From an uncultured Solobacterium sp. (GTDB taxonomy: Bacteria > Bacillota_I > Bacilli_A > Erysipelotrichales > Erysipelotrichaceae), in assembly GCA_900552125.1 (NCBI GenBank), contig URYK01000009.1:1-64000 (forward strand): 64,000 nt of DNA. The letters are read 5' to 3'. Positions within the stretch are counted from its first letter, which is position 1. Every line of letters starts with the position of its first letter. The translations under genes and the position numbers were made by a program. Below are positions 53,332 to 61,733 of the stretch, piece by piece. The notes beneath the pieces are model-generated. The model had not been told where the DNA came from, did no database searches, and saw nothing but the letters and a program-made list of their open reading frames with translations.

Positions 53332-54627
53332 ATGGCTCATGTAGAATTTACAAAAGAAATGAAAAAAACTCACAAAATTCTAGTTCCGATGATGTTGCCA
53401 ATACATTTTGCCTTTTTAGAAAAAATCCTGAGAGAAGAAGGCTACAATGTAGAAATTCTGAAAACAGAAGGACAGCAAATCATTGATGCTGGTTTACAGC
53501 ATGTACATAATGATACTTGTTATCCTGCATTGTTAGTCATCGGACAAATGATTGATGCATTAAAAAGTGGCAAATATGATACGGATCATATCGCCCTAGC
53601 AATCACTCAGACAGGTGGAGGATGTCGTGCATCTAACTATATTCATTTATTACGAAAAGCTTTAGTTCAAGCAGGCTTCCCAAATGTTCCTGTTATCTCA
53701 GTCAACTTCTCTAATTTAGAGAAAAACAGTGGTTTCAGCATGACACCAAAAATGTTAGTAAAAATAGCATTTGGATTTGTTTATGCGGATACCTTAATGT
53801 GGATCAAAAATCAATGTAAACCATATGAAATTGAAAAAGGAAGCACTGATGCCCTTGTCACAACTTGGGTAGAAACAATCTGTGAACAGTTCCATTCCCT
53901 TTCCTTTTTAAGAATCAAACAAAACTATAAAGAAATGTTAAAAGACTTTGCGGAACTTCCAAGAAGAAATGAAGCTAAAATTCAAGTCGGTATCGTTGGA
54001 GAAATCTATATGAAATATGCACCTTTAGGAAATAATGAATTAGAAGAATTCTTAATCCAGGAAGGATGCGAACCAGTTGTTACTGGTGTTCTAGATTTCG
54101 GTTTATATTGTCTAGAAAATACACTTATTGACCATGAATACTATAACCGAAATAAAAAAGCTTATCCAATCGTAAAATTAGCTAAGCACTACATCATGTA
54201 TTTACAGGAAAAAGCGATTAAAGCTATTAATAAACAAGGTGTTTTCCGTGCTCCTGATCGTTTTACTGAAGTAATCGAAAGCAGTGAGGGAATCATCAAT
54301 CGTGGTGTTAAAATGGGAGAAGGATGGCTTCTTACTAGTGAAATGGTTGCGCTAATTAAAAGCGGAGTAAACAATATTGTTTGTTGTCAGCCATTTGGAT
54401 GTCTTCCAAATCACATTGTCGCAAAAGGTATGTCAAGAAAAATCAAAGATATTTATCCTATGGCAAACATTGTCGCAATTGACTATGACCCCAGTGCTAC
54501 AAAAGTGAACCAGGAAAACCGTTTAAAACTAATGTTAAGTAATGCACGCTTGACTCAGCGCTTTGCTCAAGAAGATGCAAAAGTTGCTACTGAAACACAA
54601 AAAGAACTAGCAGGTTCTCGTACTTAA
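53332..54627 (+). CDS. 2-hydroxyacyl-CoA dehydratase-like iron-sulfur protein
   Basis: The 431 residues resemble the D-component/DUF2229-like family: MLPIHFAFLEKILREEGYNVEIL, HVHNDTCYPALLVIGQMIDAL, TQTGGGCRASNYIHLL and CCQPFGCLPNHIVAKGMSR. These cysteines (near 63, 101, 347-348 and 353) could bind a [4Fe-4S] or double-cubane cluster. In many Firmicutes the domains of this and the previous protein are one chain of about 1,400 residues; here they are split, 2 bases apart. A second dehydratase subunit is absent, so it may not be a classic dehydratase. A terminator follows at 54634. Confidence 0.82.
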   Translation: MAHVEFTKEMKKTHKILVPMMLPIHFAFLEKILREEGYNVEILKTEGQQIIDAGLQHVHNDTCYPALLVIGQMIDALKSGKYDTDHIALAITQTGGGCRASNYIHLLRKALVQAGFPNVPVISVNFSNLEKNSGFSMTPKMLVKIAFGFVYADTLMWIKNQCKPYEIEKGSTDALVTTWVETICEQFHSLSFLRIKQNYKEMLKDFAELPRRNEAKIQVGIVGEIYMKYAPLGNNELEEFLIQEGCEPVVTGVLDFGLYCLENTLIDHEYYNRNKKAYPIVKLAKHYIMYLQEKAIKAINKQGVFRAPDRFTEVIESSEGIINRGVKMGEGWLLTSEMVALIKSGVNNIVCCQPFGCLPNHIVAKGMSRKIKDIYPMANIVAIDYDPSATKVNQENRLKLMLSNARLTQRFAQEDAKVATETQKELAGSRT

Positions 54628-54633
54628 TAAATG

Positions 54634-54666
54634 ATACGACATAGACAACTATGTCGTACTTTTTTA
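54634..54666 (+). terminator. Terminator after activase/dehydratase operon
   Basis: TACGACATAG pairs with CTATGTCGTA around ACAA and is followed by TTTTTT. Confidence 0.88.
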
Positions 54667-54717
54667 TTTCCAAATCCAAATAAAACTGTATAATAAAAGG
54701 TAATAGGAGGATTATCA

Positions 54718-55314
54718 ATGAATACACCTACATTAGAAACAAAACGCCTTATCTTAAGGAAATTCACAGAACAGGATATTCCCTATTTATATCAGATTTA
54801 TAGTGATTTAGAAGTTAATACTTACTTACCATGGTTTCCCTTAACTTCTTTACATGAAGCACAGCATTTCTACTACAAACAATATGCTAGTGTTTATGAA
54901 AAATCTTTAGGCTATCACTATGCAATCTGTTTAAAAGAAGATAATATTCCTATCGGTTATGTCCATATCAGTATGGAGGATAGTCATGATTTAGGTTATG
55001 GCCTTAGAAAAGAATTCTGGCATCAGGGAATTGTTAGTGAAGCTTGTCTATCTGTCATTAAACAAGTAAAACAAGATGGACTTGAATACATAACCGCAAC
55101 TCATGATATTAACAATCCAAGAAGCGGTCATGTCATGCAGGCAATAGGTATGAAATATCAATACTCTTATGAAGAATTATGGCAGCCAAAAAACTTTCCA
55201 GTTACATTTCGCATGTATCAATTAAATTTTGATGGAACTAATGATTTCGTATATAAAAAGTATTGGAATATGTACGAACATCATTTTATAGAAGAGAACT
55301 TAAACAAGGAGTAA
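54718..55314 (+). CDS. GNAT acetyltransferase (RimJ/RimL type)
   Basis: The 198 residues have the RimJ/L start LETKRLILRKFTEQDIPYLYQIYSD and the acetyl-CoA part LGYGLRKEFWHQGIVSEAC and ATHDINNPRSGHVMQAIGM. It may acetylate a ribosomal protein, an amino acid or a drug. AGGAGG lies 8 bases before the ATG. The AlkD-like gene follows after 5 bases and is probably in the same transcript. Confidence 0.9.
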   Translation: MNTPTLETKRLILRKFTEQDIPYLYQIYSDLEVNTYLPWFPLTSLHEAQHFYYKQYASVYEKSLGYHYAICLKEDNIPIGYVHISMEDSHDLGYGLRKEFWHQGIVSEACLSVIKQVKQDGLEYITATHDINNPRSGHVMQAIGMKYQYSYEELWQPKNFPVTFRMYQLNFDGTNDFVYKKYWNMYEHHFIEENLNKE

Positions 55315-55319
55315 CAGTT

Positions 55320-55979
55320 ATGGATAAATATCAAGAGATTAAAAATCAGTTTATCTTACATCAAGATAAAGAAAAAGCCATTTCTATGTCAAACTATTTA
55401 CGTAATCAGTTTGAATTTTATGGTATTCCTACACCTAAAAGAAGAAACCTTTATAAACAATTTTTAAAAGAAGAAAAGAAACAGAAATGTATAGACTGGA
55501 ATTTATTAGACATGTGTTATAAAGATGAATATCGAGAATTACAGTATTTTGTATGTGATTATCTGAATACTATGAAAGCATATTTATCTTACGAAGATAT
55601 TCCACATATAAGACAATATATTAAAGTAAAACAATGGTGGGATACCATAGACTCCTTTGATCGTATCATTGGTGATATTGGTTTAAGGGATGAACGAGTT
55701 AATGATTTAATGCTGGAATGGTCAAAAGACGAAGATTTCTGGTTGCGTCGTATCGCAATTGATCATCAGCTATGTAGAAAAGATAAAACAAATACAGAAT
55801 TACTAGAAAAGATTTTAGTAAATAACTTTGGAAGTGATGAATTTTTTATCAATAAAGCTATTGGCTGGAGTCTACGTGATTATTCAAAAACAAATCCAGA
55901 ATATGTAAAAGCTTTTATAAACAAATACAGCAATCAAATGGCTAATTTAAGTATTAAAGAAGCCAGCAAGTATTTATAA
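55320..55979 (+). CDS. DNA alkylation repair protein (AlkD-like)
   Basis: The ATG at 55320 has AAGGAG upstream (219 residues). The HEAT-like repeats of AlkD glycosylases are visible: NYLRNQFEFYGIPTPKRRNLYKQFLKEE, then WWDTIDSFDRIIGDIGL with the catalytic Asp region, FWLRRIAIDHQL and INKAIGWSLRDYSKTNPEYVKAFI. AlkD excises N3- and N7-alkylpurines without flipping the base. It is second in an operon with the GNAT gene. Confidence 0.9.
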   Translation: MDKYQEIKNQFILHQDKEKAISMSNYLRNQFEFYGIPTPKRRNLYKQFLKEEKKQKCIDWNLLDMCYKDEYRELQYFVCDYLNTMKAYLSYEDIPHIRQYIKVKQWWDTIDSFDRIIGDIGLRDERVNDLMLEWSKDEDFWLRRIAIDHQLCRKDKTNTELLEKILVNNFGSDEFFINKAIGWSLRDYSKTNPEYVKAFINKYSNQMANLSIKEASKYL

Positions 55980-55984
55980 GTCCT

Positions 55985-56016
55985 AAAAAACAGTATCATA
56001 ACGATACTGCTTTTTA
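55985..56016. terminator. Bidirectional terminator
   Basis: AAAACAGTATC pairs with GATACTGCTTTTT around ATAAC between convergent genes. Confidence 0.85.
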
Positions 56017-56027
56017 TCTTGTTTGAT

Positions 56028-56606
56028 TTAGTATAGTGATACTATAATATCGACACATCGATCAATTCCTAATCTTCCACTATCTAGAGATACATCATAG
56101 TTTTTTGCATATCCCCATTTCATATCTGTATAAAAACGATGATAAGCAGCTCTTCTTTTATCTTTTTCTTTTATACGCTGTTCAGGTGTTTCCGTTCTTT
56201 CACCATAGATACTAACAATTCTATTAGCTCTAAATTCCGTACTTGCATGAATGAATACTTTTAGACAATCTGCCTTTTCTCTAAGAACGTAATCTGCACA
56301 TCTTCCTACAATTACACAGGATTCTTTCTGAGCTAAATCAATAATAACCTTCTGCTGTATTTCCCATAAGTAATCTTCATTCGTTAAACCGAAAGTCCGT
56401 GATGAAAAAGCAGTAGACATAAATTTTGAGAGTGATGATTCATCTGTGTCTTTTACATAATTCTCTGTAAATCCGCTTTCTTGCGCAATTTTTTGTATTA
56501 GCTCACTATCATAGCATGGTATATTTAATTTTTCAGCTACCATTTTTCCAATTGTTCGCCCCCCACTTCCAAATTCACGACTTATTGTTATGATTCGATT
56601 CCTCAT
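56028..56606 (-). CDS. Cytidylate-kinase-like family protein
   Basis: The 192 residues open with ITISREFGSGGRTIGKMVAEKL, a P-loop variant typical of this family, and contain VIVGRCADYVLREK and the basic lid KEKDKRRAAYHRFY. It resembles cytidylate kinase, but the true nucleotide is not known. The start ATG lies 1 base past the stop of the MATE gene, with AGGAGG inside that gene's end, so the two are one operon controlled by the MATE leader. Confidence 0.85.
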   Translation of the reverse strand: MRNRIITISREFGSGGRTIGKMVAEKLNIPCYDSELIQKIAQESGFTENYVKDTDESSLSKFMSTAFSSRTFGLTNEDYLWEIQQKVIIDLAQKESCVIVGRCADYVLREKADCLKVFIHASTEFRANRIVSIYGERTETPEQRIKEKDKRRAAYHRFYTDMKWGYAKNYDVSLDSGRLGIDRCVDIIVSLY

Positions 56607-56607
56607 G

Positions 56608-58008
56608 TTATTCCTCCTTTACACGTAACTCTTTATATGTACGATAAATCAAAAATAATGCGATTATAAAAGTCAAAATATCTGATACAGGCATAGAATA
56701 AAGTACCCCATCTAAACCAAGAAAAACTGGTAATAAAAGTGCAAAACCAACACCAAATACAACTTCACGAATCATGGAAAGTGCAGTAGAAGCAAATGCT
56801 TTTCCCATCGCCTGTAAGAAAATAAAACAGGCTTTATTTATACATGCAAAAATAATCATACATAAATAAATACGGAATGCTCGAATAGCAAATTCAGTAT
56901 AATAAGTGCTTTCATTTGCTGCGCCAAAAATGGAAATTAATTGCTGAGGGAAGAACTCAACAATTATAAACGCAGTTGCACCAACAATTCCTTCCGCAAT
57001 TAATAGATTAGTAAATAGTTTTTTAACACGTTCTTTTTTACCAGCCCCCATATTAAAGCCAACAATAGGAATACAGCCTGCCGCCATTCCAACAACAATC
57101 GATATAACAATTTGGAAGAATTTCATTACAATCCCAACTACAGCCATTGGTATCTGTGCATATTGTGGCTGACTAAAGATTTCATCCATAGCTCCATATT
57201 TCTTTAACATATTATTGATTGCGGCCATGACTGCAACTAAAGATATCTGAGAAAGAAAACTTGTTATTCCTAATATTAGTGTCCTACCACATATTTTTCT
57301 ATCCATATGAAAATCTGTTTTATGTGGTTTAATTATTTTCATATGCAAGATATACCAAATGGAAAGAAGTGCTGTTAGGATTTGACCAATCACTGTAGCT
57401 ACAGCAGCTCCCATCATTCCCCATCTAAAAACAAAAATAAATACAGGATCAAGAATAATATTTGTAATTGCACCAGCTAAAGTAGAGACCATCGCAAACT
57501 TTGGACTGCCATCAGCGCGAATAACAGGATTCATCGCCTGTCCAAACATATAAAATGGAATACCTAAACTAATATAAAAGAAATATTCTTTAGCATAATA
57601 AAATGTTTCTTCATTTACCGTTCCACCAAACATGGCAATAATCTGATTTTGGAAAACCAGATAAATTACCATTAAAACTAAACTGCTTACAACACTCATT
57701 ATAACAGCATTTCCTACACTTTTTTTCGCAACATCTATTTCCCCTTTTCCAAGACTAATACTGACAAATGCACAACATCCATCGCCAATCATAACCGCAA
57801 TAGCTAAAGCTACTACAGTAAGTGGAAATACTACCGTATTAGCCGCATTTCCATAAGACCCAAGATAACTAGCATTCGCAATAAACAGCTGATCTACGAT
57901 ATTATAAAGTGCACCAACCAAAAGAGAAATAATACAAGGAACTGCATACTGTATCATTAATTTTCCAATACGCTCTGTCCCTAAAAACTGATTTGAATTT
58001 TCCAACAT
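56608..58008 (-). CDS. MATE family efflux transporter (MepA-like)
   Basis: The ATG at 58008 has AGGAAGGTGG upstream (466 residues); the longer frame runs into the leader hairpin. Twelve membrane segments are likely. Family features: RIGKLMIQYAVPCIISLLVGALYNIVDQLF at the first segments, GDGCCAFVSISLGKGE, and in the second half MAAGCIPIVGFNMGAGK. It exports cationic drugs or toxic amines with Na+ or H+. The leader at 58023-58155 has two hairpin elements with a common loop, which points to ligand control. Confidence 0.92.
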   Translation of the reverse strand: MLENSNQFLGTERIGKLMIQYAVPCIISLLVGALYNIVDQLFIANASYLGSYGNAANTVVFPLTVVALAIAVMIGDGCCAFVSISLGKGEIDVAKKSVGNAVIMSVVSSLVLMVIYLVFQNQIIAMFGGTVNEETFYYAKEYFFYISLGIPFYMFGQAMNPVIRADGSPKFAMVSTLAGAITNIILDPVFIFVFRWGMMGAAVATVIGQILTALLSIWYILHMKIIKPHKTDFHMDRKICGRTLILGITSFLSQISLVAVMAAINNMLKKYGAMDEIFSQPQYAQIPMAVVGIVMKFFQIVISIVVGMAAGCIPIVGFNMGAGKKERVKKLFTNLLIAEGIVGATAFIIVEFFPQQLISIFGAANESTYYTEFAIRAFRIYLCMIIFACINKACFIFLQAMGKAFASTALSMIREVVFGVGFALLLPVFLGLDGVLYSMPVSDILTFIIALFLIYRTYKELRVKEE

Positions 58009-58022
58009 AACCACCTTCCTAT

Positions 58023-58074
58023 TCAAAATAAAACGTGTAGCCTCTCTGCTGGATTTACGCACACAGGCCACACG
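58023..58074 (-). promoter_or_regulatory. MATE leader element 2 (hairpin with conserved loop)
   Basis: On the minus strand CGTGTGGCC pairs with GGCTACACG over nine bases (one G-T). The loop holds TGCGTAAATCCAG, and TTTTATTTT follows just before the ribosome site. The loop core is the same as in element 1, about 75 bases upstream. It looks like a conditional terminator or aptamer. Confidence 0.6.
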
Positions 58075-58105
58075 CTTTTCATATATAACTACTTAATAAC
58101 CAAAT

Positions 58106-58153
58106 AAAAAAGTAGCCTACACGCAACTGGAATTACGCATAACGGCTACACGT
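58106..58153 (-). promoter_or_regulatory. MATE leader element 1 (terminator-like aptamer candidate)
   Basis: GTAGCC pairs with GGCTAC and ATGCG with TGCGT inside it; the loop holds TAATTCCAGT, and TTTTTT follows. It starts within about 10 bases of the predicted transcript start. A structured leader before a MATE gene fits the guanidine-IV (mepA) riboswitch setting, but I cannot confirm its consensus from memory. Confidence 0.55.
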
Positions 58154-58162
58154 TGTATCATT

Positions 58163-58191
58163 ATTATACTGAATTTTTCTAAATTTTTCAA
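58163..58191 (-). promoter_or_regulatory. Promoter of the MATE operon
   Basis: TTGAAA (58186-58191) and TATAAT (58163-58168) are 17 bases apart; the transcript should start near 58156. Confidence 0.7.
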
Positions 58192-58537
58192 AAGATTTTT
58201 TATAGAATAATATAGGAATTATTCTACATACTTACATTCTTTTCCAAAGCCATTCTATATCAGGAAATAGTAAATGTGCAATAAATCCTACAACCACAAC
58301 TATCTCAGATATAAAGTATACAGCTTATATGGTGAATTTAAATCATATTATTAAAATGCTGTTATAGTGCATAAACAAAGGCTTTTTATGCCTTGCGGAA
58401 TATAGTTTTCAGTTTTTTGCGCCTCCTTGTTAGATATCAGGTGCTTAGGCTCGCTAACACTCGTCTAACCGCCAAAGTAACTTAGCCACTACGTCGTTTC
58501 ATGAGATTTTTAGCCAATTTATTCTATAAACTGAAAT
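58192..58537. other. Gene-free stretch with an odd GC-rich block
   Basis: No gene is seen. Bases 58192-58375 are AT-rich. From about 58415 to 58505 the composition changes to about half G+C with no reading frame; on the minus strand it ends with a good ribosome site (AACAAGGAGG) but no start codon after it. It looks like a transferred or decayed fragment, or a structured RNA. Confidence 0.45.
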
Positions 58538-58954
58538 TTAGATAATTCTAATATCTGCATTTTTCTTTTGCATTTCTTTATAAAACTCCTGTTTGTTATA
58601 TAAAGAAATCATCACGATTTTTCCATTCTTTGTTTGAATTTTAACTCTATCAAATGACGCTGCCAAAGCGGACGAAGAGTCTTTTGTTTCACTGATTTTT
58701 TCTATATCGCTGTATAGTATATGGACCTTAACAAATCCAAAAGCAATAAGCAGACTATCTTCATTTAATTCTACAAAATTGTGAAATATTATAGAAAAGC
58801 AAAACGTCTCTATTAAAGCAAATACTCCTAAAACAACAACCATTACAAGCATTTTCTCATCCTTAATAGCTAATATAACAAGCGGGATAAGAATTACTGC
58901 CGCAAATATCATAATGCCATAAAACCATTTAGAAATTTTACCTTTAAATCTCAT
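58538..58954 (-). CDS. Membrane protein with bacterial PH domain (YyaB-like)
   Basis: The 138 residues have two membrane helices (about 10-30 and 35-58) and then a PH-like beta domain: ELNEDSLLIAFGFVKVHILYSDIEKISETKDSSSALAASFDRVKIQTKNGK. This matches the bPH_4/YyaB type. Function is unknown; related proteins lie near other small membrane proteins, as here. Confidence 0.75.
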   Translation of the reverse strand: MRFKGKISKWFYGIMIFAAVILIPLVILAIKDEKMLVMVVVLGVFALIETFCFSIIFHNFVELNEDSLLIAFGFVKVHILYSDIEKISETKDSSSALAASFDRVKIQTKNGKIVMISLYNKQEFYKEMQKKNADIRII

Positions 58955-59055
58955 AATTTCACCTTACAAAATTCCAATTTATCGCTTACTGCACAAACTA
59001 AGATTTGATATCTGCCGTACTGGCTTATATTTTCTGATGTATTTTTTCAATATTA

Positions 59056-59265
59056 TCAGGATAAGACGCCTAACATCCTGTTTCTTTTACTTACTAATTT
59101 TTTGTCAATTATACCAAGTACTCCAGATATAATAAGACTAGCAAGTACTGCCCCGAATACGGCTGGCTTAACACTTTCTGTTAAATCTCCAAAAAGCAAC
59201 ATTACCATAAACTCTACTCCACCTAAAAGTATAGAAGCCTGAAAAAACCTAATAACATATTTCAT
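59056..59265 (-). CDS. Small membrane protein, unknown function
   Basis: The ATG at 59265 has GAGGAGA about 9 bases upstream (69 residues). Two membrane segments (about 5-25 and 35-55) are followed by a basic tail (DKKLVSKRN). No family was recognised. A piece of an XRE regulator lies directly upstream and a PH-domain gene downstream, so this may be what remains of a small regulator-plus-membrane operon. Confidence 0.55.
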   Translation of the reverse strand: MKYVIRFFQASILLGGVEFMVMLLFGDLTESVKPAVFGAVLASLIISGVLGIIDKKLVSKRNRMLGVLS

Positions 59266-59336
59266 ACCTATATCTCCTCTCAAAACCGAAACCACTTTAT
59301 TTAGAAAGATTCCGGTTTATCTTTACGTTCATTATA

Positions 59337-59426
59337 TCATTCTTCTATAAGAATTGTCATTTTTTTCTGCTTTTGAGATAATTCATTCTTTTTCTGTATA
59401 GATAAAAGCTTTTCATTGAATTTCAT
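59337..59426 (-). pseudogene. Truncated XRE-family regulator N terminus
   Basis: AGGAGG stands 10 bases before an ATG at 59426; 29 codons follow, reading M-K-F-N-E-K-L-L-S-I-Q-K-K-N-E-L-S-Q-K-Q before stopping. This is the usual start of a Cro/C1 helix-turn-helix protein (LRKKNGLSQ-E-L-A), cut before the recognition helix. Confidence 0.55.
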
Positions 59427-59594
59427 TTTACAGAAACCTCCTTGCATCTGGTGGTTAAATTATATATTGTGAAGAGAGATACTGACAAACAACGTATATT
59501 GGCAATTTGTCCACTTAACTTAACATAATGTTTAAAGACTCTTAATTTCTTCGCAACATTTTTGTTACTATATGTCTTAAGAAATTATAAATCT

Positions 59595-60044
59595 TTATTT
59601 TCTGTTAATATTCCAATATTTTAATGTTGGTAATAAATCTTCCATGTAAATTCGTACTTGCTCTGGCGACCAGCTTTCGTTTGACATATGTTCTGAGCAG
59701 TAACAAATTAAATCTTCCATGTTGGAATAAGTAAATTTTCCATCAACATAACACCACTTGCAATAATCTTCATTGAACGTACCATCAATCTCTTTACTAA
59801 TAGTTGAATCATCTAGTGGCATACCACAACATTGACATATAAGCTTTCTTGGAGAACCTAACAGTGTGTTTATGGAAACATCAAATAGATTTGACAGTAA
59901 TTTTAATGTTTCTGTATTAGGTATAGTTTCTCCATTTTCCCATCGAGACACTGCTTGTCTAGTCACATATACTTTTTCTGCGAGTTCATCTTGAGATAAA
60001 CCATATTTTTTTCTTAGTTCAAATAACACTTCTTTTGTTTGCAT
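59595..60044 (-). CDS. XRE regulator with C-terminal zinc ribbon
   Basis: The 149 residues begin with a full Cro/C1 domain: LFELRKKYGLSQDELAEKVYVTRQAVSRWENGETIPNTETLKLLSNLFDVSINTLLG. The C-terminal half is a putative zinc ribbon: I-C-Q-C-C-G-M-P-L, then Y-C-K-W-C-Y and YCSEHM. This pairing is common in Firmicutes. A weak GAGGTGA lies before the ATG. Target unknown; it may once have controlled the fragments around it. Confidence 0.85.
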   Translation of the reverse strand: MQTKEVLFELRKKYGLSQDELAEKVYVTRQAVSRWENGETIPNTETLKLLSNLFDVSINTLLGSPRKLICQCCGMPLDDSTISKEIDGTFNEDYCKWCYVDGKFTYSNMEDLICYCSEHMSNESWSPEQVRIYMEDLLPTLKYWNINRK

Positions 60045-60690
60045 AAACTATCACCTCATAAATATAATAGCATTTTAAATATATGATACAAGCAACTAGG
60101 AGTTGCTAAACTCACTAAACTGTTATGAACTTTAATATATCAAGTTACAAGAAATTAAACCAATGTTCTTTCCTTGTGGAACTTTTAGCTATAATGCATA
60201 GGCAGCATGCTAAAATTTTCTTTTGGAGATACTATGCTTACAATGCTATTATCTATATTTATTCCAAGTGCAACTGCAAAATCTTTAATATTACACTTCG
60301 TTTGGATATTTATTATCTTTTAGAAATTTTGATGGTGTTTTGATTTTAAATCTTTTCTTCTGCATAATTTCAGACCACATTTCTTCAAAAACATCTCCTA
60401 CTTATTGAAAATAATTATTTTATTTACTTTTCTTTTTTATTATTCAATCTTTCTCTCTAACTCTAGCTTATAAGGTATATTATCTCATAATATAATTAAG
60501 ATTTGATTCTCTTGATGTCATTGGCGATTTATAAAAGATTCTATAATGATAATTTAAATTATCTGATAAAGAAAAGTATTATCGTTAGATATGTTGAGGG
60601 AAAATTCTATGGGATGAAATCATGAGTAAGCCTACCAATCTTGCTTCATCAATTTCATGTGTTGAACCACACAACTATTTTCAAATAATC
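60045..60690. other. Gene-free stretch with decayed coding remains
   Basis: No intact gene. On the minus strand 60291-60398 reads G-D-V-F-E-E-M-W-S-E-I-M-Q-K-K-R and 60185-60286 reads K-D-F-A-V-A-L-G-I-N-I-D-N-S-I-V in another frame; together they look like a gene broken by frameshifts. The family is not certain. The remainder is AT-rich with nothing recognised. Confidence 0.5.
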
Positions 60691-61022
60691 CTATTCCCTA
60701 TTATTTTCTCCCCAGACACACAGTTGATCTAAAACTTGCATCAAGGACTTGCCTCTATCACTTAAGCTATATTCAACTTTCGGTGGTATTTGAGGATACT
60801 CTTTTCTAATAATCAGATGATCTGCTTCCAGCTCCTTTAAATTGTTACTGAGTGTTTTATCTGTTACATTTTTCAAATAACGCTTCAATTGATTAAAACG
60901 CACAACTTCAAATTCCATCAGGCAATATAGAATAACCATTTTATGCTTACCTGATATAAGAGATAATGTGTAGCTAAATCCGGTTTCTTCAAAATTTGCA
61001 TTTTCAATATATTTTTTATCAT
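60691..61022 (-). pseudogene. HxlR-family regulator, frameshifted at the N terminus
   Basis: The body is a clear HxlR winged helix: MVILYCLMEFEVVRFNQLKRYL, T-D-K-T-L-S-N-N-L-K-E-L-E-A-D and IPPKVEYSLSDRG. Its first part, F-E-E-T-G-F-S-Y-T-L-S-L-I-S-G-K-H-K, is in frame upstream, but the only ATG with a ribosome site (61022, AGGAGAG) is one base out of frame at a run of six A (61012-61017). Seven A would give a normal protein of about 111 residues. HxlR proteins sense quinones or aldehydes. It diverges from the flavin reductase gene. Confidence 0.75.
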
Positions 61023-61039
61023 ATCACACTCTCCTAAAA

Positions 61040-61068
61040 GATAGTACCTATTATATTTGATAGTACTT
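61040..61068. promoter_or_regulatory. Direct repeats in the hxlR-flavin reductase gap
   Basis: GATAGTACCT (61040-61049) and GATAGTACTT (61059-61068) are spaced by 19 bases between the divergent genes, fitting an operator for the HxlR protein. Confidence 0.35.
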
Positions 61069-61151
61069 GTATTTTTACTATTACTTGCTAAAATCATATA
61101 TGAAGGATGACATCTTGTCAATCATATATTAGAAAGTGAGGTATAAACACT

Positions 61152-61718
61152 ATGAGAAAGAAACTTAACTTAACAGAAGGTATTTTTCCAATGCCGGTTT
61201 TGATGGTAGCAACCTACAACGAAGATGGCAGTATTAATGTCATGAATGCTGCATGGGGTACGATGCAAGAAAGAGGTATAGTTGCCCTTAATTTAACAGA
61301 AACACATAAAACAGTAAAAAACATTAAGGCAACTGGTGCTTTCACAGTAAGTATTGCTGATGCAGCCCATGTTGTTGAAGCAGATTACTTTGGTGTAGTA
61401 TCAGGAAATAACACTTCAAATAAATTTGAAAACAGTGGATTAACCGCAAGTAAAGCTGATACAGTAAATGCACCTGTAATCAATGAATTTCCTCTTTGCT
61501 TAGAATGTGAATTCATTGAATATCAGGATAACGAATATGGGTGTGGTGTTATAGGTAAAGTGGTAAATATCACAGCAGATGAAAGTGTAATGGTTAATGA
61601 CAAGGTAGATATGTCTTTAGTAAATGCTATCGCTTTTGATCCGTATACTCATGGGTACTATAGAGTATCTGAGCGTGTTGGCGAAGCATTTAAAGACGGA
61701 TTACAACTAAAAAAATAA
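61152..61718 (+). CDS. Flavin reductase family protein
   Basis: The 188-residue FMN-binding split-barrel protein has the family core MPVLMVATYNEDGSINVMNAAWG, then GIVALNLTETHKTVKNIKATGAFTVSI and the C-terminal D-P-Y-T-H-G-Y-Y-R-V. Related proteins reduce flavins or quinones with NAD(P)H. GAAAGTGAGG lies before the ATG. It diverges from the HxlR gene, a usual pair for electrophile or redox response. It is complete, unlike the related gene at 11288. Confidence 0.9.
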   Translation: MRKKLNLTEGIFPMPVLMVATYNEDGSINVMNAAWGTMQERGIVALNLTETHKTVKNIKATGAFTVSIADAAHVVEADYFGVVSGNNTSNKFENSGLTASKADTVNAPVINEFPLCLECEFIEYQDNEYGCGVIGKVVNITADESVMVNDKVDMSLVNAIAFDPYTHGYYRVSERVGEAFKDGLQLKK

Positions 61719-61733
61719 TATTGATAAAACAAC

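Noticed and set aside
58023-58153. T-box or TPP riboswitch as the MATE leader
   Set aside because: No T-box sequence (AGGGTGGNACCGCG) and no CTGAGA of TPP riboswitches; the repeated hairpins do not fit either.
60125-60343. 72-codon plus frame in the decayed patch
   Set aside because: No ribosome site; the minus strand there carries the better protein-like remains.
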